A stretch of DNA of 64,000 nucleotides from Phymatolithon calcareum (GCA_977006965.1 OZ345383.1:1054001-1118000); one strand, 5' to 3'; counted from the first letter of the stretch, positions 1 to 11,436 are shown. Program-made: numbers and translations. Notes: generated by a model not told the origin, from the letters alone.

Positions 1-1412
1 AACCACAAACGCGTAACAGAGCGGGGTGGCTCTGGCAAAGAGTGCACAGGGAGTTCAGGAAACAACCCAGGACTCCAGCGTTGCAACTGCTGCAGTTCAA
101 ATTTGGCTGCCCGAATCGGGTCACCACTACACTCGCGGTACACATACAAGCGAGGAAAGTACGTGGTGCCTCTCCGCGCTACATTGATCCATCGATAATC
201 AAGCGCGGAGCCGAAGGTGCGGAACCATATGCCACGCCCAACAGCCGGGCGACCGTCTGACACGCAGTGCTCTGCCATCGCGACGACAGAAGCAGGCACA
301 GGACAAGCACGATGATGCGATCAACCGGGACCGCACGCGACGAAGGAAAGCAAGGAGCGATAAGCATGAAATTGCCCGTTCGCGTCGCACGCACAGACGG
401 GTGTCGCGTGTTTGTGCAAGTTGAGGCGGATGGGCAAGGAACTCGACATTTGATATTTGCCTTTGGGGCAAGTGTTGAACAACTGGATGGATGGGCGGGA
501 GAAAAAGACAAATATCTCCCGAAATTCCATATGATAAATATGACAAGTTACCATTCCACCACCGTTCCAACCTCGTTCCACATGTCTTCAATCAAGTTGA
601 AATTGCCGCAGGACATGCACCCCTCAATTCTGGCCATTAATTCCAAATCTGGTCTCAGAATTGCTCTAGCTGCAATATTTTTCGAGTTACGAGCGATTTT
701 GTGATTTTTCCTGCGTTTCCAGCCCGGATTAGACGTTTTTGGAAGAGACTGCAAGAAACTAAATCGGATTGGTCAGGGAATCGAAAGGGGTATGTCCCGA
801 GGTGGAACATGATTTTCGACCATCGGGAGATTTTCGCCAACCTCATGACTGAAATGCGATTCGATTGATATTCCAGCTAGAAGTTCATGAGGATTGATCT
901 ACATGGGTTAGAAAATATCCAATATTTAGATGTAGAATTTGAACCAATAGGGTGAGATTGGATGTATTGATAAGGGGACTGAGCAAGACCAAAAAGAAGA
1001 AGAGAAAAAAACAACCGCGTACAATAAACTTGCTTTCGTATTGTGCTTTGACGAGCCAAGCAGACGGGACGTCGCTTGCCTACGGTTTGACCGGGACGGT
1101 CGCCGTAGGACTAACGGTAAAGTTTTACGCACTTATATTGTTCACTGGGCAAAAAGCCCTAAAAAAAATTTATTTTCGCGAAATATTTCGACCACCAACG
1201 CGCTGGTAGCAGATTGTTCGACAAGAACCCTATTTAATGTTAGTTGTAATTCACCCAATTGGACCGTTTGGGACTCTGTTGGCTGTGCTATAAGTCATCT
1301 GCCGAGTGTCCCGCCGTCCAGTTTGGGCAGACGAAATCGGAATAAATTGCTGCTGCACTGCTTGTGCCGCGACAGTTACCCACGTCCCCAACCCGAGCGC
1401 TGAACGACACAA
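1..1412. other. Intergenic, no recognisable gene
   Basis: Only short open frames on both strands, none with a recognisable domain. No RNA gene or repeat boundary was evident. The stretch ends where the duplicated glutaminyl cyclase segment begins. Confidence 0.5.
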
Positions 1413-3110
1413 AGGCCGGACAAAAGTCATTTCCTCACCAGGTAATGCTAGGCGTAAACTGCCTATATTCTAGTTATGTTGTACATCAGTTTTTGCAACT
1501 ACAGCATCTGTCGAAGTCATCGTTAAGTGCGAAGCTTGGCGCAAGATGAATGCAATTGCAGCACACGGTGTCCACGAACAATTGCTTCATATGCACAATC
1601 ACACCGCGCTCTGTGTGCAATTCTTAAGATCCAGTGACTTGTCACTAACACTTACTTGGTATACATGAGACCACAATTTGCCGGTAAGCCAAAGTCGACC
1701 CGTTTCTTTGTCGTACGCAATGCCATTGAGTACATCTTGCGAAGGTAAGCTGTCCTCGGCAGGAGGAAGATTTTCAGCGTTAATAATGGATTTGACATGG
1801 CCTGAGGTGGGATCAATGCGGTAGATTCGTTTCGTCATCCACACATTGGCCCAAACTTCACTGCAGATCCATTCAATTTCATTCAACCTTTGCACAGGCT
1901 CCCCGTCGAGCGTCACGTTTACTCTCCGTTTCTCAGTCAGGTTCTCCGGTTCCAAAACGCGCAGGACATTTGTCCCGTCAGACATGTAAACCTCTTCCTT
2001 CTCGTCGTCCATCGTCAATCCCCACCCCTCACCTTCGTACTTCCATTCTTGCAAAAGTCCAAACGTCTTCTGATGAAAGATGAATCCACGACCCGCCTTC
2101 CACGTCAGAACGAAAATGCGATGATCCTTATGTAACGTCAGGCCCTCGGCAAACAGCGAATCGTTGAAGTGATAAATCTGTACAACCTCCCCAGTGCTGA
2201 CGTTAACTTTTCGCAATGTACTCTGTCCATACAGTCCAGTGCTTTCGTAAAAGAATCCGCGAGCGTACTCCAGTCCTTGTGTGAAAGCGCTCTGATCATG
2301 TTTTGATCGCGCAAGTATTTCGACACCGAAAGTTGGGACACCACCTTTGGACGATGCACTCAAGCGATTCGTGACACTCTCGAGAGCTAAAATTTTACCG
2401 CGTGTTTTCAGGATGATTCCGACAAGGGTGCCTACGGCGGCGAGTAGGAGCACGGGGACGACTAGCCAGAGACAGTGGCGATGCGTTTTGGCCTTTCCGT
2501 CATATAACGCCGCGGTGAGAGCATCGAGATCCTCCCCGGGGTCTTCACCCATGCTGACGCCGGCGCTGGTATCAACCGTTACTGCGTCGCCTCGAGCGGC
2601 AAAGGTGAGAAGCTCGTCATCCTTGTCGTTTGCCATTGCATACGTGACGGTTGAGGCCATGTTGGGCGCAGGCACGCGGGAGAGTCATGCTGATGTTGCA
2701 GGATTTACATTCGCCGGAGCTGATGAGAACATCGGGACAACGCCTCTGTACGGATTACTTCCACTAGAGATTATTGTTCCCTAAAGGTCCAAAGGTTTAG
2801 TCCCCGAGGTCCAGAGACCAATGGACGTTCCACCCTTGGTCGTCGCTCATTGATCGCAAAACTAACGTACTCTTGGATCGCGCTGGTGACCTTTGTTACT
2901 AAAATTTGGGCAAGAGCCGCTTCCAGGACACCGCTGCTTGCTGCTTTCTGCCTCGCTCGTTTTTCAATAAGCGCATGGGCGTTCGGTATCACTTTCTTCT
3001 TTGGCCGGAGTATAACTGTACGCTCGGATGCTGACGACTGTCCACGTGGAGGCGGGAGTAAAATGTTCCAAATTAACTGTTTTATCTCGTGTTTTTTAGG
3101 GGAAAAGACT
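1413..3110. repeat. Segmental duplication, copy 1 (glutaminyl cyclase locus)
   Basis: This segment aligns in direct orientation with about 6912-8380. Similarity starts some 190 bases past the stop codon (a shared stretch around GTAATGCTAGGCGTAA), runs through the gene, and continues upstream to matching blocks near 3010-3110 and 8290-8370. Copy 1 carries roughly 240 extra bases at about 2753-2986 that are absent from copy 2. Its age cannot be set by eye, but both reading frames are intact. Confidence 0.8.
1599..2660 (-). CDS. Plant-type glutaminyl-peptide cyclotransferase, membrane-anchored (copy 1)
   Basis: Predicted to cyclise N-terminal Gln to pyroglutamate on proteins in the secretory pathway. 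The 353-residue product begins MASTVTYAMAN; this start is shared with copy 2, although an in-frame ATG lies 15 bases upstream (2675). An acidic cytosolic segment (about 1-60) precedes one membrane helix (about 63-84), giving a type II topology. The lumenal region matches the papaya/Arabidopsis-type cyclase family (Glu_cyclase_2), with FTQGLEYARGFFYESTGLYG, QSTLRKVNVSTGEV, EGLTLHKD, LNEIEW and VLNGIAYDKETGRLWLTGK. Several N-x-S/T sites (NVS, NDS, NLT, NVT, NCT) fit lumenal glycosylation. It is unrelated in fold to the zinc-dependent animal enzyme. No introns are needed. Family assignment is secure; Golgi or ER location is inferred. Confidence 0.9.
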   Translation of the reverse strand: MASTVTYAMANDKDDELLTFAARGDAVTVDTSAGVSMGEDPGEDLDALTAALYDGKAKTHRHCLWLVVPVLLLAAVGTLVGIILKTRGKILALESVTNRLSASSKGGVPTFGVEILARSKHDQSAFTQGLEYARGFFYESTGLYGQSTLRKVNVSTGEVVQIYHFNDSLFAEGLTLHKDHRIFVLTWKAGRGFIFHQKTFGLLQEWKYEGEGWGLTMDDEKEEVYMSDGTNVLRVLEPENLTEKRRVNVTLDGEPVQRLNEIEWICSEVWANVWMTKRIYRIDPTSGHVKSIINAENLPPAEDSLPSQDVLNGIAYDKETGRLWLTGKLWSHVYQVSVSDKSLDLKNCTQSAV

Positions 3111-4182
3111 AAAATTAGCTTAGCTTTTGCGTTTCTGTATGCAGAAGGGACCACAGGCTCGGTGCAGGTCCGCAAGTTTTTTGCACCGCTGTTAAATCTT
3201 CTGGCGTGAATCTGCACTTTCGGAGTCAAGACGCCTCTGGAGAAGACTAGTGAAGCTTTGTCAAATAGAACCATGGGAATTTCGCCGACAGCACCTGCTC
3301 ATGAAGGTAAGACGAAGATGGGGAAAGGTAGTGGAAGAGACAGAAGACTCTGAGGCAGAGCTGGAACTCGAAACGCTTGACTGTATTCGAGAATCGAAGA
3401 TGGCAACTGACTTTCAAGATAGATTCGGCCTCCTACGAGTCTGGGAGCAGCAAGAAGAACGCTGTGTCAGAAAATAACATTTTCCAAGGAGGGTCTACAG
3501 CACCAAGCAATGAGGATGAAAGAAAGCAGACAGGATTCTTTGCGCAAGATAGTTCTAGGTAAGTTCCCAAGAAACCCACAGAAATTGATTAAACAAACGG
3601 GCAGTCAAGGGGAATGGGCACTTGGAACCCTTAACGGAATCCTGAGAAAGCCTATAAGGCTTTCTCAAGATACATAATTATGGACCCCTGCATGTACAGA
3701 AAGACGAGCTCGACCCATAGACGTGATAATATGCTGGTTTGTTTGTTTATTGCAGGTTTCGGAGTTGTCCTAGAACAACTCCCCGTCCTTACGGCTACAG
3801 TAGACTTTAACAGATACGAGTGGTGTTTGATGTCACAACAGCTCAAAGCCGCACAAAGTGTAGAGCTTCGGGGAGCTTAACATCTAAATCTCTACTCAGC
3901 CAGTCCTCAGCCGCCGTCCTTCAAAGGGATGACCCGGGTTGGAAACCATTTTAGATATTCACTGTAGCTGGTCATCTCGTTACCTTCTTTCATCTCCTTC
4001 TGTTCTCTCTTCCAGCTTCCTTGAGCATTGGGGCGCACCACTCAGGGCGGAGGATGCTGGTTTAAAATAAAAAAACAGGAGAGAGACTAAAATGAGCTCA
4101 GGTTTTGCGTTATTTCCGAAGATGACCTTGTGCCTTGTCACCACATTAGGTCCGCAATGGATCGTTCCTCCCATGCAATGCG
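3111..4182. other. Intergenic, repeat debris
   Basis: No gene recognised. The sequence around 4080-4140 resembles 3105-3160 (a shared GACTAAAAT-AGCT-AG-TTTTGCGTT pattern), so a small dispersed repeat is present. The open frame at 3250-3477 has no recognisable motif. Confidence 0.4.
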
Positions 4183-4425
4183 TCTATCTCTGCTCTTCTG
4201 TCCAAAAGGTCACAGACATTTGCTGATGAAGCGCTCTGTAGGCTTAGAATCTCGCCCTATCCAGTATGCAAGATGTGTAATGCCGGCTGTAACGACACAG
4301 TTGAGCACCTGTTGCTACGCTGCGGTGGACGCTCTGATTCCAGACGCAAGTTTATTCGACGATTGGGAACCAAGACTGTAGAGGAATTATGCTGAGAGAC
4401 GTTATCAAGTTTCTGAACAACGAGA
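4183..4425 (+). pseudogene. LINE (non-LTR retrotransposon) C-terminal zinc-knuckle fragment
   Basis: One forward frame reads FADEALCRLRISPYPVCKM and then CNAGCNDTVEHLLLRCGG. This is the Cys-rich tail found at the end of LINE reverse transcriptase polyproteins (C-x2-C, then ETxxHLLLxC). It is followed by RRKFIRRLGTKTVEELCRE before a stop. No reverse transcriptase or endonuclease domain is attached upstream, so this is a 3' remnant. A similar but diverged tail occurs on the minus strand at 23.1 kb. Confidence 0.65.
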
Positions 4426-6911
4426 AGCTGTTTTCAAACAGTTTCAGACGCTACTTTTTGAGTGAAGGATCTTTCCGCAAGAAAAAAAGAATCTCGCCCG
4501 CTTCATGTTTGTGTAAGTGCGCTGTTGGATGCAATCTTCGTCACATCCGCATCTTTTGTCGATTTGAGAACATTAAGAGTGGCACAGGTGCTTCCATGGA
4601 TAGTTGGACGTTTTCATGGTTGTCGCGGAATCAGTGACTGGACAGTTCTTATCTCCACCATCACTGAGCGACGCAGAAGGTCGAATTTTAACACAGTTCT
4701 TTAGTCCCCGTACATCACATGTACACATGTACACACGTATTCCCATTCCCGTACTCGCATGCAAAGACATCGTACTGGTAGCATACGCACATGTGCTGTA
4801 TAGGGGCGCTCAAAGACGAAGGAATGCGACTACCACACTGGAGCACGGAAGCAACGCGCGATATCCTCGAACGCAACAGTGTGCAGCGCGAGTGACAGGG
4901 GGAAAGAAGCGCTTTTCAGCAATAGTTCCGTATCAATTTCGCAGCAACGATCCAGCAATGGGCCGATCTTGACAGCGATAATGGCAGGTGCTGTCGAGCT
5001 CTTCGTGTCCGGTTTTGCGTTAAGTGTGGGCGGTGACGATGTGCGCACGCCGATATGTGATGGAATGATCGTTCAGGAAGTTTGTGGTCGCCGGGGGTTA
5101 ATCGCTGTTGAGTGCCGTGCGCCGTGAAAGAGGGCATCATGGTTGCATGTGGCACCAGGTTAATCGCGGCACCGGAGACTCCCAAGAAAGAGCAATGTCA
5201 CAGCAATAGGAATGTGCTCGTTAGACTTTTCTGAGCGCGAAGGAAATCGATCACCTGCGTGAGAGTGGTTGATGTCATCATTCGAGCCTTGACCAGCTGC
5301 TCGACGATCACATCGCCGCCCTCTGGAGTGTGGGTCTGGAGGACGAAACACCCAGTCTAGGGGAGGCTATGAGCACTGGAGCTGGTAAAACACGTGGCAT
5401 CATCCACCAATCGAGTGCTCCCATCTCTCGGACCATCCATGAGCAATGATGTCTGTCCACCGCGGGGACTGACCAGTTGAGATCTCAAATCAACTTCACC
5501 TCACGCCAACAAAAGGCATTGATTGATGTGTCTTGAGGGAGTAACAAACAGTGATCAATCGCTGCACTTCGCCACCGCCGGTATCGCAAAAAAGCATTCG
5601 AAGCTGCATTCAAGCCCAAAATAATGGATGGCGCACGTAACGCATCTTATACACTCGCAGGCGCCACCGACCCAATTCGTCGCGGGTGCCCACACCGTCA
5701 ATTGGGCGCCCACCGTCGCGGCCACTTGATTCCCGCTTCGTGCGTGTGAGTGCAGCATCAAAAAATGAGGTTAAAATGCGGCTGCTGCTGCTCACGTTTT
5801 TCTGTCGCCTCGATCCCACGAGCGTCAACCTGACCGCTGCGGCAAGGAGGGCACTACATGGCCTCATTTCGGGCCAACTCTCCGATTATTTGAGCAGACA
5901 AGTGCCCAGCGAGAACGCCGCAATCGCAAGAGAGCTATTGCTGCATTCGTGGGGCGCCTTCAACACGGATGCCGCGGCTCCCTACTCCAACATTCTCATT
6001 CTGTTGTTGCGTAGATGCTGATATCGCCCCCGGTGGAGGCTGCGAGCTCCCGGACCCTGTGCGCATTTTCCTCACGCCCGCTCCATCGCCGAGTCCTCCG
6101 AGAGTTTCACTTGCAAGGTACGACCGGCGTTTGTCGTGGAGGCTCTTGACTGGACGTGTGATATTGGTGACTCGAGAAGACGACTGAGCGATGACATGTG
6201 CGTGCAGTGAAATGTGGAGCGATTCGTGCGCTTGATGGGCACTGAGCAGGCAATCAGGCGGGAAGTTCGTCGGTGCTTTGCGATAGCGAGACCAGGACCC
6301 AAATTCTCCATTTGGGACGTTGCGTAACTAGAGGGACTCTCGAGGAAGATATAGGCGAGGATTATATTAGTGCGGAACAGACTGGCCGTGGCGCGCTCAG
6401 CAGGAAGTTTACTGTTTGGCCCATGTTTTACAAGCCACTCGATTTCACACCGGAGAACCATATTCTCAATTGTTCGGTTCTGTGGGTTGACATGACGACT
6501 CATTGCACTCTTTCAAGCACGTGGAGATGGAATGCAATTATCGACGTCGAGAATAAGTAAGGGCGGAAGTACGCCATTGGACCCTGCGCCCTCGAGCCAA
6601 CCCGAGACATTAGTGGGAATTCACTTTTGCGAAGAAAATTAGTGGTGCAGGTAACTAGTTCGCCCAAAATGAATTCGCAGACTTGGAGCACCCCCGAGAT
6701 CTGCCTCACGTGTCAGCTGGTAGCAGCATTGGGCAATACTTCCTGAGGTTTTGATAAACCAGTCTATGGAAAGTAGCCTTCAATGCAGCCCAAGAATTGT
6801 TTAACAGACAGTCTGTGATTTTCAGGTACTTCTGATTGAACCACGCTGAGTTTAGAAGCAGATCTATCAACTGGTTCCACATCGTCAACGAAAGCAAATT
6901 TTGGCATCCAA
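4426..6911. other. Intergenic, no confident gene
   Basis: Overlapping small frames at 5686-6021 and 5969-6187 are moderately GC-rich, but I recognise neither product. Nothing else is supported here. Confidence 0.4.
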
Positions 6912-8380
6912 ACGCCGGACAAAAGTCATTTCCTCACCAGGTAATGCTAGGCGTAAGCTGCCTATATTCTAGTTATGTTGTACATCAGTTAGTGCAACTA
7001 CAGCATCTGTCGAAGTCGTCGTCAACTGTGAAGCTTGACACAAGACGAATGCAATTGCAGCACATGGTGTCCACGAACAATGGCTTCATATGCACAATCA
7101 CACCGCGCTCTGTTTGCAATTCTTAAGATCCAGTGACTTGTCACTGACACTTACTTGGTAGACATGAGACCACTTTTTGCCGGTAAGCCAAAGTCGACCC
7201 GTTTCTTTGTCGTACGCAATGCCATTGAGAACATCTTGCGAAGGTAAGCTGTCCTCGGCAGGAGGAAGATTTTTAGCGTTAATAATGGATTTAACATGGC
7301 CTGAGGTGGGATCAATGCGGTAGATGAGTTTCGTCATCCACACATTGGCCCAAATTTCGCCGCATATCCATTCAATTTCATTTAGCATATGCATAGGCTT
7401 CCCTTTGAGCGTCACGTGTACTCTCCGTTTCTCAGTCAGGTTCTCCGGTTCCAAAACGCGCAGGACATTTGTCCCGTCAGACATGTAAACCTCTTCCTTC
7501 TCGTCGTCCATCGTCAATCCCCACCCTTGACCTTCGTACTTCCATTCTTTCAAAAGTTCAAACGTCTTCTGATGAAAGACGAATCCACGACTCGCCTTCC
7601 ATGTCAGCGTGAAAATGTGATGATCCTTATGTAAAGTCAAGCCCTCGACAAACAGCTTTGAGTCATTGAATTGATATTTCTGTACAACCTCCCCAGTGCT
7701 GACGTTAACTTTTCGCAATGTACTCTGTCCAAACAGTCCAGTGCTTTCGTAAAAGAATCCGCGAGCGTACTCCAGTCCTTGTGTGAAAGCGTTCTGATCA
7801 TGTTTTGATCGCGCGAGTATTTCGACACCGAAAGTTGGGGCACCACCTTTGGACGATGCACCCAATCCATTCGTTCCATTCTCGGCCGCCAATTTTTTGC
7901 CGCGTGTGTCCAGGATGATTCCGACAATGGCGCCGACGGCGGCGAGTAGGAGCACGGGGATGATTAACCAGAGACAGCGGCGATGCGTTTTGGCCTTTCC
8001 AGCATATGACGCCGCGGTGAGAGCATCGAGATCCTCCGCGGGGTCTTCACCCATGCTGACGCCGGCGCTGGTATCAACCGTTACGGCGTCACCGCGAGCG
8101 GCAAAGGTAAGAAGCTCGTCATCGTCGTCGTTTGCCATTGCATACGTGACGGTTGAGGCCATGTTGGGCGAAGGCGTGCTGGAGGAGATTGCAGGATTTG
8201 TTCTGTACGCTGTTGCGCATTCGCCGGAGCTGATGAGAACGGCGGGGCAACGCCTCTGTACAGCATCACTTTCCTCGTTGGCCCGAGTTGTACGCACGGA
8301 TGCTGACGAATGTCCACGCGGAGACGAGAGCGAAATGTTCGAAATTGACTGTTTTGCCACGTGTTTTTATGATAACCTAG
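6912..8380. repeat. Segmental duplication, copy 2 (glutaminyl cyclase locus)
   Basis: Counterpart of 1413-3110, in the same orientation and about 5.4 kb away. The downstream 190 bases and the upstream leader are also conserved, so the unit is a genomic duplication and not an intronless retrocopy limited to the mRNA. Confidence 0.8.
7098..8162 (-). CDS. Plant-type glutaminyl-peptide cyclotransferase, membrane-anchored (copy 2)
   Basis: Tandem paralogue of the gene at 1599-2660, with the same predicted role. The 354-residue product again starts MASTVTYAMAN. The open frame extends 66 codons further upstream (to 8360), but that extension has no counterpart in copy 1 and is probably leader. The membrane helix reads LIIPVLLLAAVGAIVGIIL. 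The cyclase domain keeps FTQGLEYARGFFYESTGL, QSTLRKVNVSTGEV, EGLTLHKDH and VLNGIAYDKETGRLWLTGK. Differences from copy 1 are mostly conservative (YQFNDSKLFVEGL against YHFNDSLFAEGL, a one-residue indel), which suggests both copies are under selection. Confidence in the family is high; whether the copies differ in expression cannot be seen. Confidence 0.9.
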   Translation of the reverse strand: MASTVTYAMANDDDDELLTFAARGDAVTVDTSAGVSMGEDPAEDLDALTAASYAGKAKTHRRCLWLIIPVLLLAAVGAIVGIILDTRGKKLAAENGTNGLGASSKGGAPTFGVEILARSKHDQNAFTQGLEYARGFFYESTGLFGQSTLRKVNVSTGEVVQKYQFNDSKLFVEGLTLHKDHHIFTLTWKASRGFVFHQKTFELLKEWKYEGQGWGLTMDDEKEEVYMSDGTNVLRVLEPENLTEKRRVHVTLKGKPMHMLNEIEWICGEIWANVWMTKLIYRIDPTSGHVKSIINAKNLPPAEDSLPSQDVLNGIAYDKETGRLWLTGKKWSHVYQVSVSDKSLDLKNCKQSAV

Positions 8381-9224
8381 GCTCTGCGGCATTCCACAGT
8401 GATGACGGCGGGAAAAAAGCTTAGCGAGCCCATGGGCTCGAGTTCTGCTGCCTGCCGGCAAGAGAATGTACTGTACTACCGCGGTCGAGATTATGAAACC
8501 TTCTAAACCGATGAGCATCATCTAATTAAGCAAATTTTGACATCGCGCTCCAATGCGCCCCTATAGGCATCTCAGAAAACGTCAGTATATCTGTCTGGGA
8601 CAGTTCCAAAATTATGCAAGAGCGCCGGTTTGCTTGTGCTATCACTGCAGTACTAATCCGGTTTAAGATAAGATGGATGTTGCAACTTACCGTGAACCGT
8701 ATGTGCGAAACTGATTCGCGGGCACATGTTATGTTTACGAGGGCGACGTCATTACCAGTCAGGAAAATAAGTTAAATGCTCATTTTGACGTAAAGTTACA
8801 AGACAGGTAAGAAAAGAAACACGACACGGTATTTCAATTACCGTGGGAGAGGATGCCAGAAGAGCGATTAAATGTGGATTGTCGGAAGATTCTGATAAGC
8901 GAACGACGCTGTGGACCGACGATTTCGAATGAGGCATATACCAGAAATTGAGAAAAGAACTGCTTATAGGAAAACATTCTAGAGCAGTGTCTTCTCGATG
9001 ATAGTAGAAGAACTTCGTAATCACTTTGCCGATGTAGGCACAGCAGTAATAACGCTGCGCACCATTTTGGTACACACAGAGCTCTCAAAGAGAGCTTTGT
9101 GATGACGCCACCTACTCGATCCCTGATGGATGACATTTTAATGTGGCATGAACTGGGGGCACGCTGGGGGGATCGGAATTACTTTCTCTCAAATATTCCA
9201 AACTTCTGGAGTTGAACTCCTGTG
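8381..9224. other. Intergenic, no recognisable gene
   Basis: Only short frames without motifs lie between the duplicated cyclase segment and the hAT target site. Confidence 0.4.
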
Positions 9225-9483
9225 AGCTACAGTCAGGGGTCGTGCGCAATCCATTGCTATTGCAATTAATTGCAATTCGTAGCAATTCGACCCAAATTGG
9301 GTTCTGATGAAGAATTGCAATTCGAATTGCGGGATGTAGGTTGTACGAAAGTGTATAGTTCAGCAAGAGCAGAGTTGTCGGAAATAACGATCACTTCAAA
9401 TGTATCATGCGTAGTACGTGGTAATTGGTTGTCGGTAGCATCTAATTTTATTATATAACTCGGGCCAGTATAAGCGTTCACCG

Positions 9484-9553
9484 GGGGAGCACTGCACCAT
9501 TTTGGCTCAAATCAACTAAATAACTATCGGGACAAAATGTTGCCGTGCTCCCC
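9484..9553. repeat. Short foldback nested in the hAT element
   Basis: The left end GGGGAGCACTGCACCATTTTG-like sequence pairs with CAAAATGTTGCCGTGCTCCCC across a loop of about 30 bases. This is a MITE-like structure. No flanking target duplication is visible. Confidence 0.7.
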
Positions 9554-9604
9554 TAGTGTTAGGTACGTAAAATTCTACGTACTGTATACAGTTACAACGT
9601 TCCT

Positions 9605-9693
9605 GAATTCAACCATCCATGTGATCGTTCTGTTGTACAGTAGTGGTCTGCGTAGACCACTACAACAGAATGATCACATGGATGGTTGAATTC
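9605..9693. repeat. Near-perfect foldback nested in the hAT element
   Basis: The left arm starts GAATTCAACCATCCATGTGA and the right arm is its reverse complement, with one mismatch and a bulge of about 4 bases. Arms are about 40 bases with almost no loop. The shape would also suit a small-RNA hairpin precursor, but there is no direct evidence of transcription. Confidence 0.8.
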
Positions 9694-9848
9694 ATTCATC
9701 CGTTCAAGTATAACGGTATGGGTGTCTAGAGTGCCGTTTCTGAAAAGACCGATAGAAGAGTCAATATAAAAAGTGAAGTCGTACATTTATCCAAAGCACA
9801 CTACAAGACCCACTCGACAACACCTAAACAAATTTCGTTCTTCCAATC

Positions 9849-10439
9849 ATGGTACTACCTATTGCGAAACCGAAGCCGAAACAAGTTGTACAGCAGCTAA
9901 TGCAACTCCTTCGAGAACAGCCTTGAGATATTTATGCACGTCAATCAGGTCGAACAAGACGAAATGTGATGTTTTGCGTCTACCTCTGTCCCAAGGGCGA
10001 TCAATGCACTGAAGGAAGCGAATTTTGTTTCGAGAAGGGTACTGGTTTTTCGAATCCGTACAATCACCTGAAGCGTTGCATCGGTGGTGGCCGTGAGGAT
10101 CATCTTCTGGAAGTGCACCATGCTACGAGAGATCGTAATCTGCGCTCCGGAACTTCATTCAGTTTCAAGACGTCTATTGTTATGAAGCTCACCGAACGTG
10201 AGAAGGTGATGGATAGCTATCTGCGATTCATCATATTCAAGTCATTGCCGATCAGTTTCGTCACCGATGGAGAAGTTCGTGCATTCTCGAAGCACGACCA
10301 AGTCTTTTGCACGAATACGTTTAAGAAGGTACTGTTTGCGCTAGTGGAACTCGTTGAACGGCGTATCTCTGGAGAACTGAAAGAAACTAGGGGTGAGCTT
10401 ATGCCTAGGAGAAGAGGCATGAATAAACAATTAACTTGA
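9849..10439 (+). pseudogene. Truncated hAT-like transposase (N-terminal part)
   Basis: The frame opens MVLPIAKPKPKQVVQQL, meets an in-frame TGA at 9924-9926, then continues to 10437-10439. A Cys/His cluster (FCVYLCPKGDQC followed by NPYNHLKRC) resembles a degenerate BED-type zinc finger. It is followed by SYLRFIIFKSLPISFVTDGE and VRAFSKHDQVFCTNTFKK, which resembles the conserved N-terminal helical region of hAT transposases. The catalytic core and C-terminal dimerisation region are missing, since full proteins are several times longer. The ORF sits inside inverted repeats and a target duplication, which supports the assignment. It cannot encode an active enzyme. Confidence 0.6.
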
Positions 10440-10566
10440 CTATTGCGGGAAGTATTCAAATTGCAATCCGAATTGCTGACTAACCGTAGTGAGCAATTGA
10501 ATTGTTTAATTGCGCGACAAACAGCAATGCCGAGCAATGGAATTGGCACTACCCCTGGCTACAGTG

Positions 10567-11436
10567 AGTCTGCCTTTTAGTTTGGTGATAGAGTATGAAA
10601 CCGCTTGCCTTCCCAATTGACTCGAAGCGGCGTAGAACTGGACTTACAAACGCCAAGAGAAGAGTGATTACTTCAATGCTACGCAATGTAGAAATAGTCG
10701 GCAATCCGGAAGGGACGTTCGTGATCAGCAGTTGCAATAAAGTCCTCGTATCAAGTCAGGATTGGAGAAGTTATCGCAAGTATTCTAGCTGATGATTTAC
10801 TCTTAATCGCGGAATACATAGCTTCGACTTCGTGGGGACTGCGACTCAAAAATCCGACTCATGGCGGAATCTGTGCCTTGCATTGCGCCAAGTTCATATC
10901 TTTTTGCAGACTTAACAAAAAGGCATATTGAAACAATGAAGACACGTCGGAAGTAAAACCCCTAGACCACGACATGCTGATGGTGGCCGCGGAGAAGAGC
11001 GGCTCTTCAAAGTGCTAATTGACCACATCCTGCAGGTGGGCTTTCTAGTATTATAGTCGACCATGTTCGAGTTGATAAAAGCTGCATCCCAGTACAAGTC
11101 TTGTGCGCATTCTTGCGGGTACTGAAACTGCTGTGAGTTCGTACGCTGTCAGCGTCAGCAGTGTGCCCCTCAATGCTTGGATATCTCTGTCCGTACGTCA
11201 CAGACTAAGGAGTTTGACCCAGCTGCTTACTTTTTAGAGATGTATCACGATTGCTAACCAAGCTTCTGGAGAAGGCTTCAAGCTTCTACCAATTCGGAAG
11301 CTCTCTCTTCATCTTCGAGACATGGGCCGGAGAAACGAGTTTGCTGTTAGGGAACTTCCTTTTGTTAATCTGAAGCGCTACATTCGAGTTCCGAATATGC
11401 ATCAAGAAAAGTGCGAAGGATATCTAATGTACATGT
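10567..11436. other. Intergenic, no recognisable gene
   Basis: Short frames only, no motif. This is the 3' flank of the bZIP-like gene on the minus strand. Confidence 0.4.

Larger units (their letters stand above)
9225..10566. mobile_element. hAT-superfamily DNA transposon, deleted, with 8-bp target duplication
   Basis: The element runs 9233-10558. Its ends are imperfect terminal inverted repeats: CAGGGGTCGTGCGCAATCC on the left and, read inward from the right, CAGGGGTAGTGCCAATTCC. It is flanked by a perfect 8-bp direct repeat, GCTACAGT, at 9225-9232 and 10559-10566. An 8-bp target duplication and CAGGG-type ends are typical of hAT elements. The interior contains a truncated transposase reading frame and two nested foldbacks (9484-9553 and 9605-9693). 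The intact target duplication points to recent mobilisation, probably driven in trans. Confidence 0.88.

Noticed and set aside
5686-6187. Two overlapping frames considered as exons of a small gene
   Set aside because: A possible donor near 6010 was examined but gives no recognisable product and no supporting acceptor.
8163-8360. 66-codon N-terminal extension of glutaminyl cyclase copy 2
   Set aside because: Absent as a frame in copy 1, precedes a shared ATG and shows no targeting character; treated as leader.
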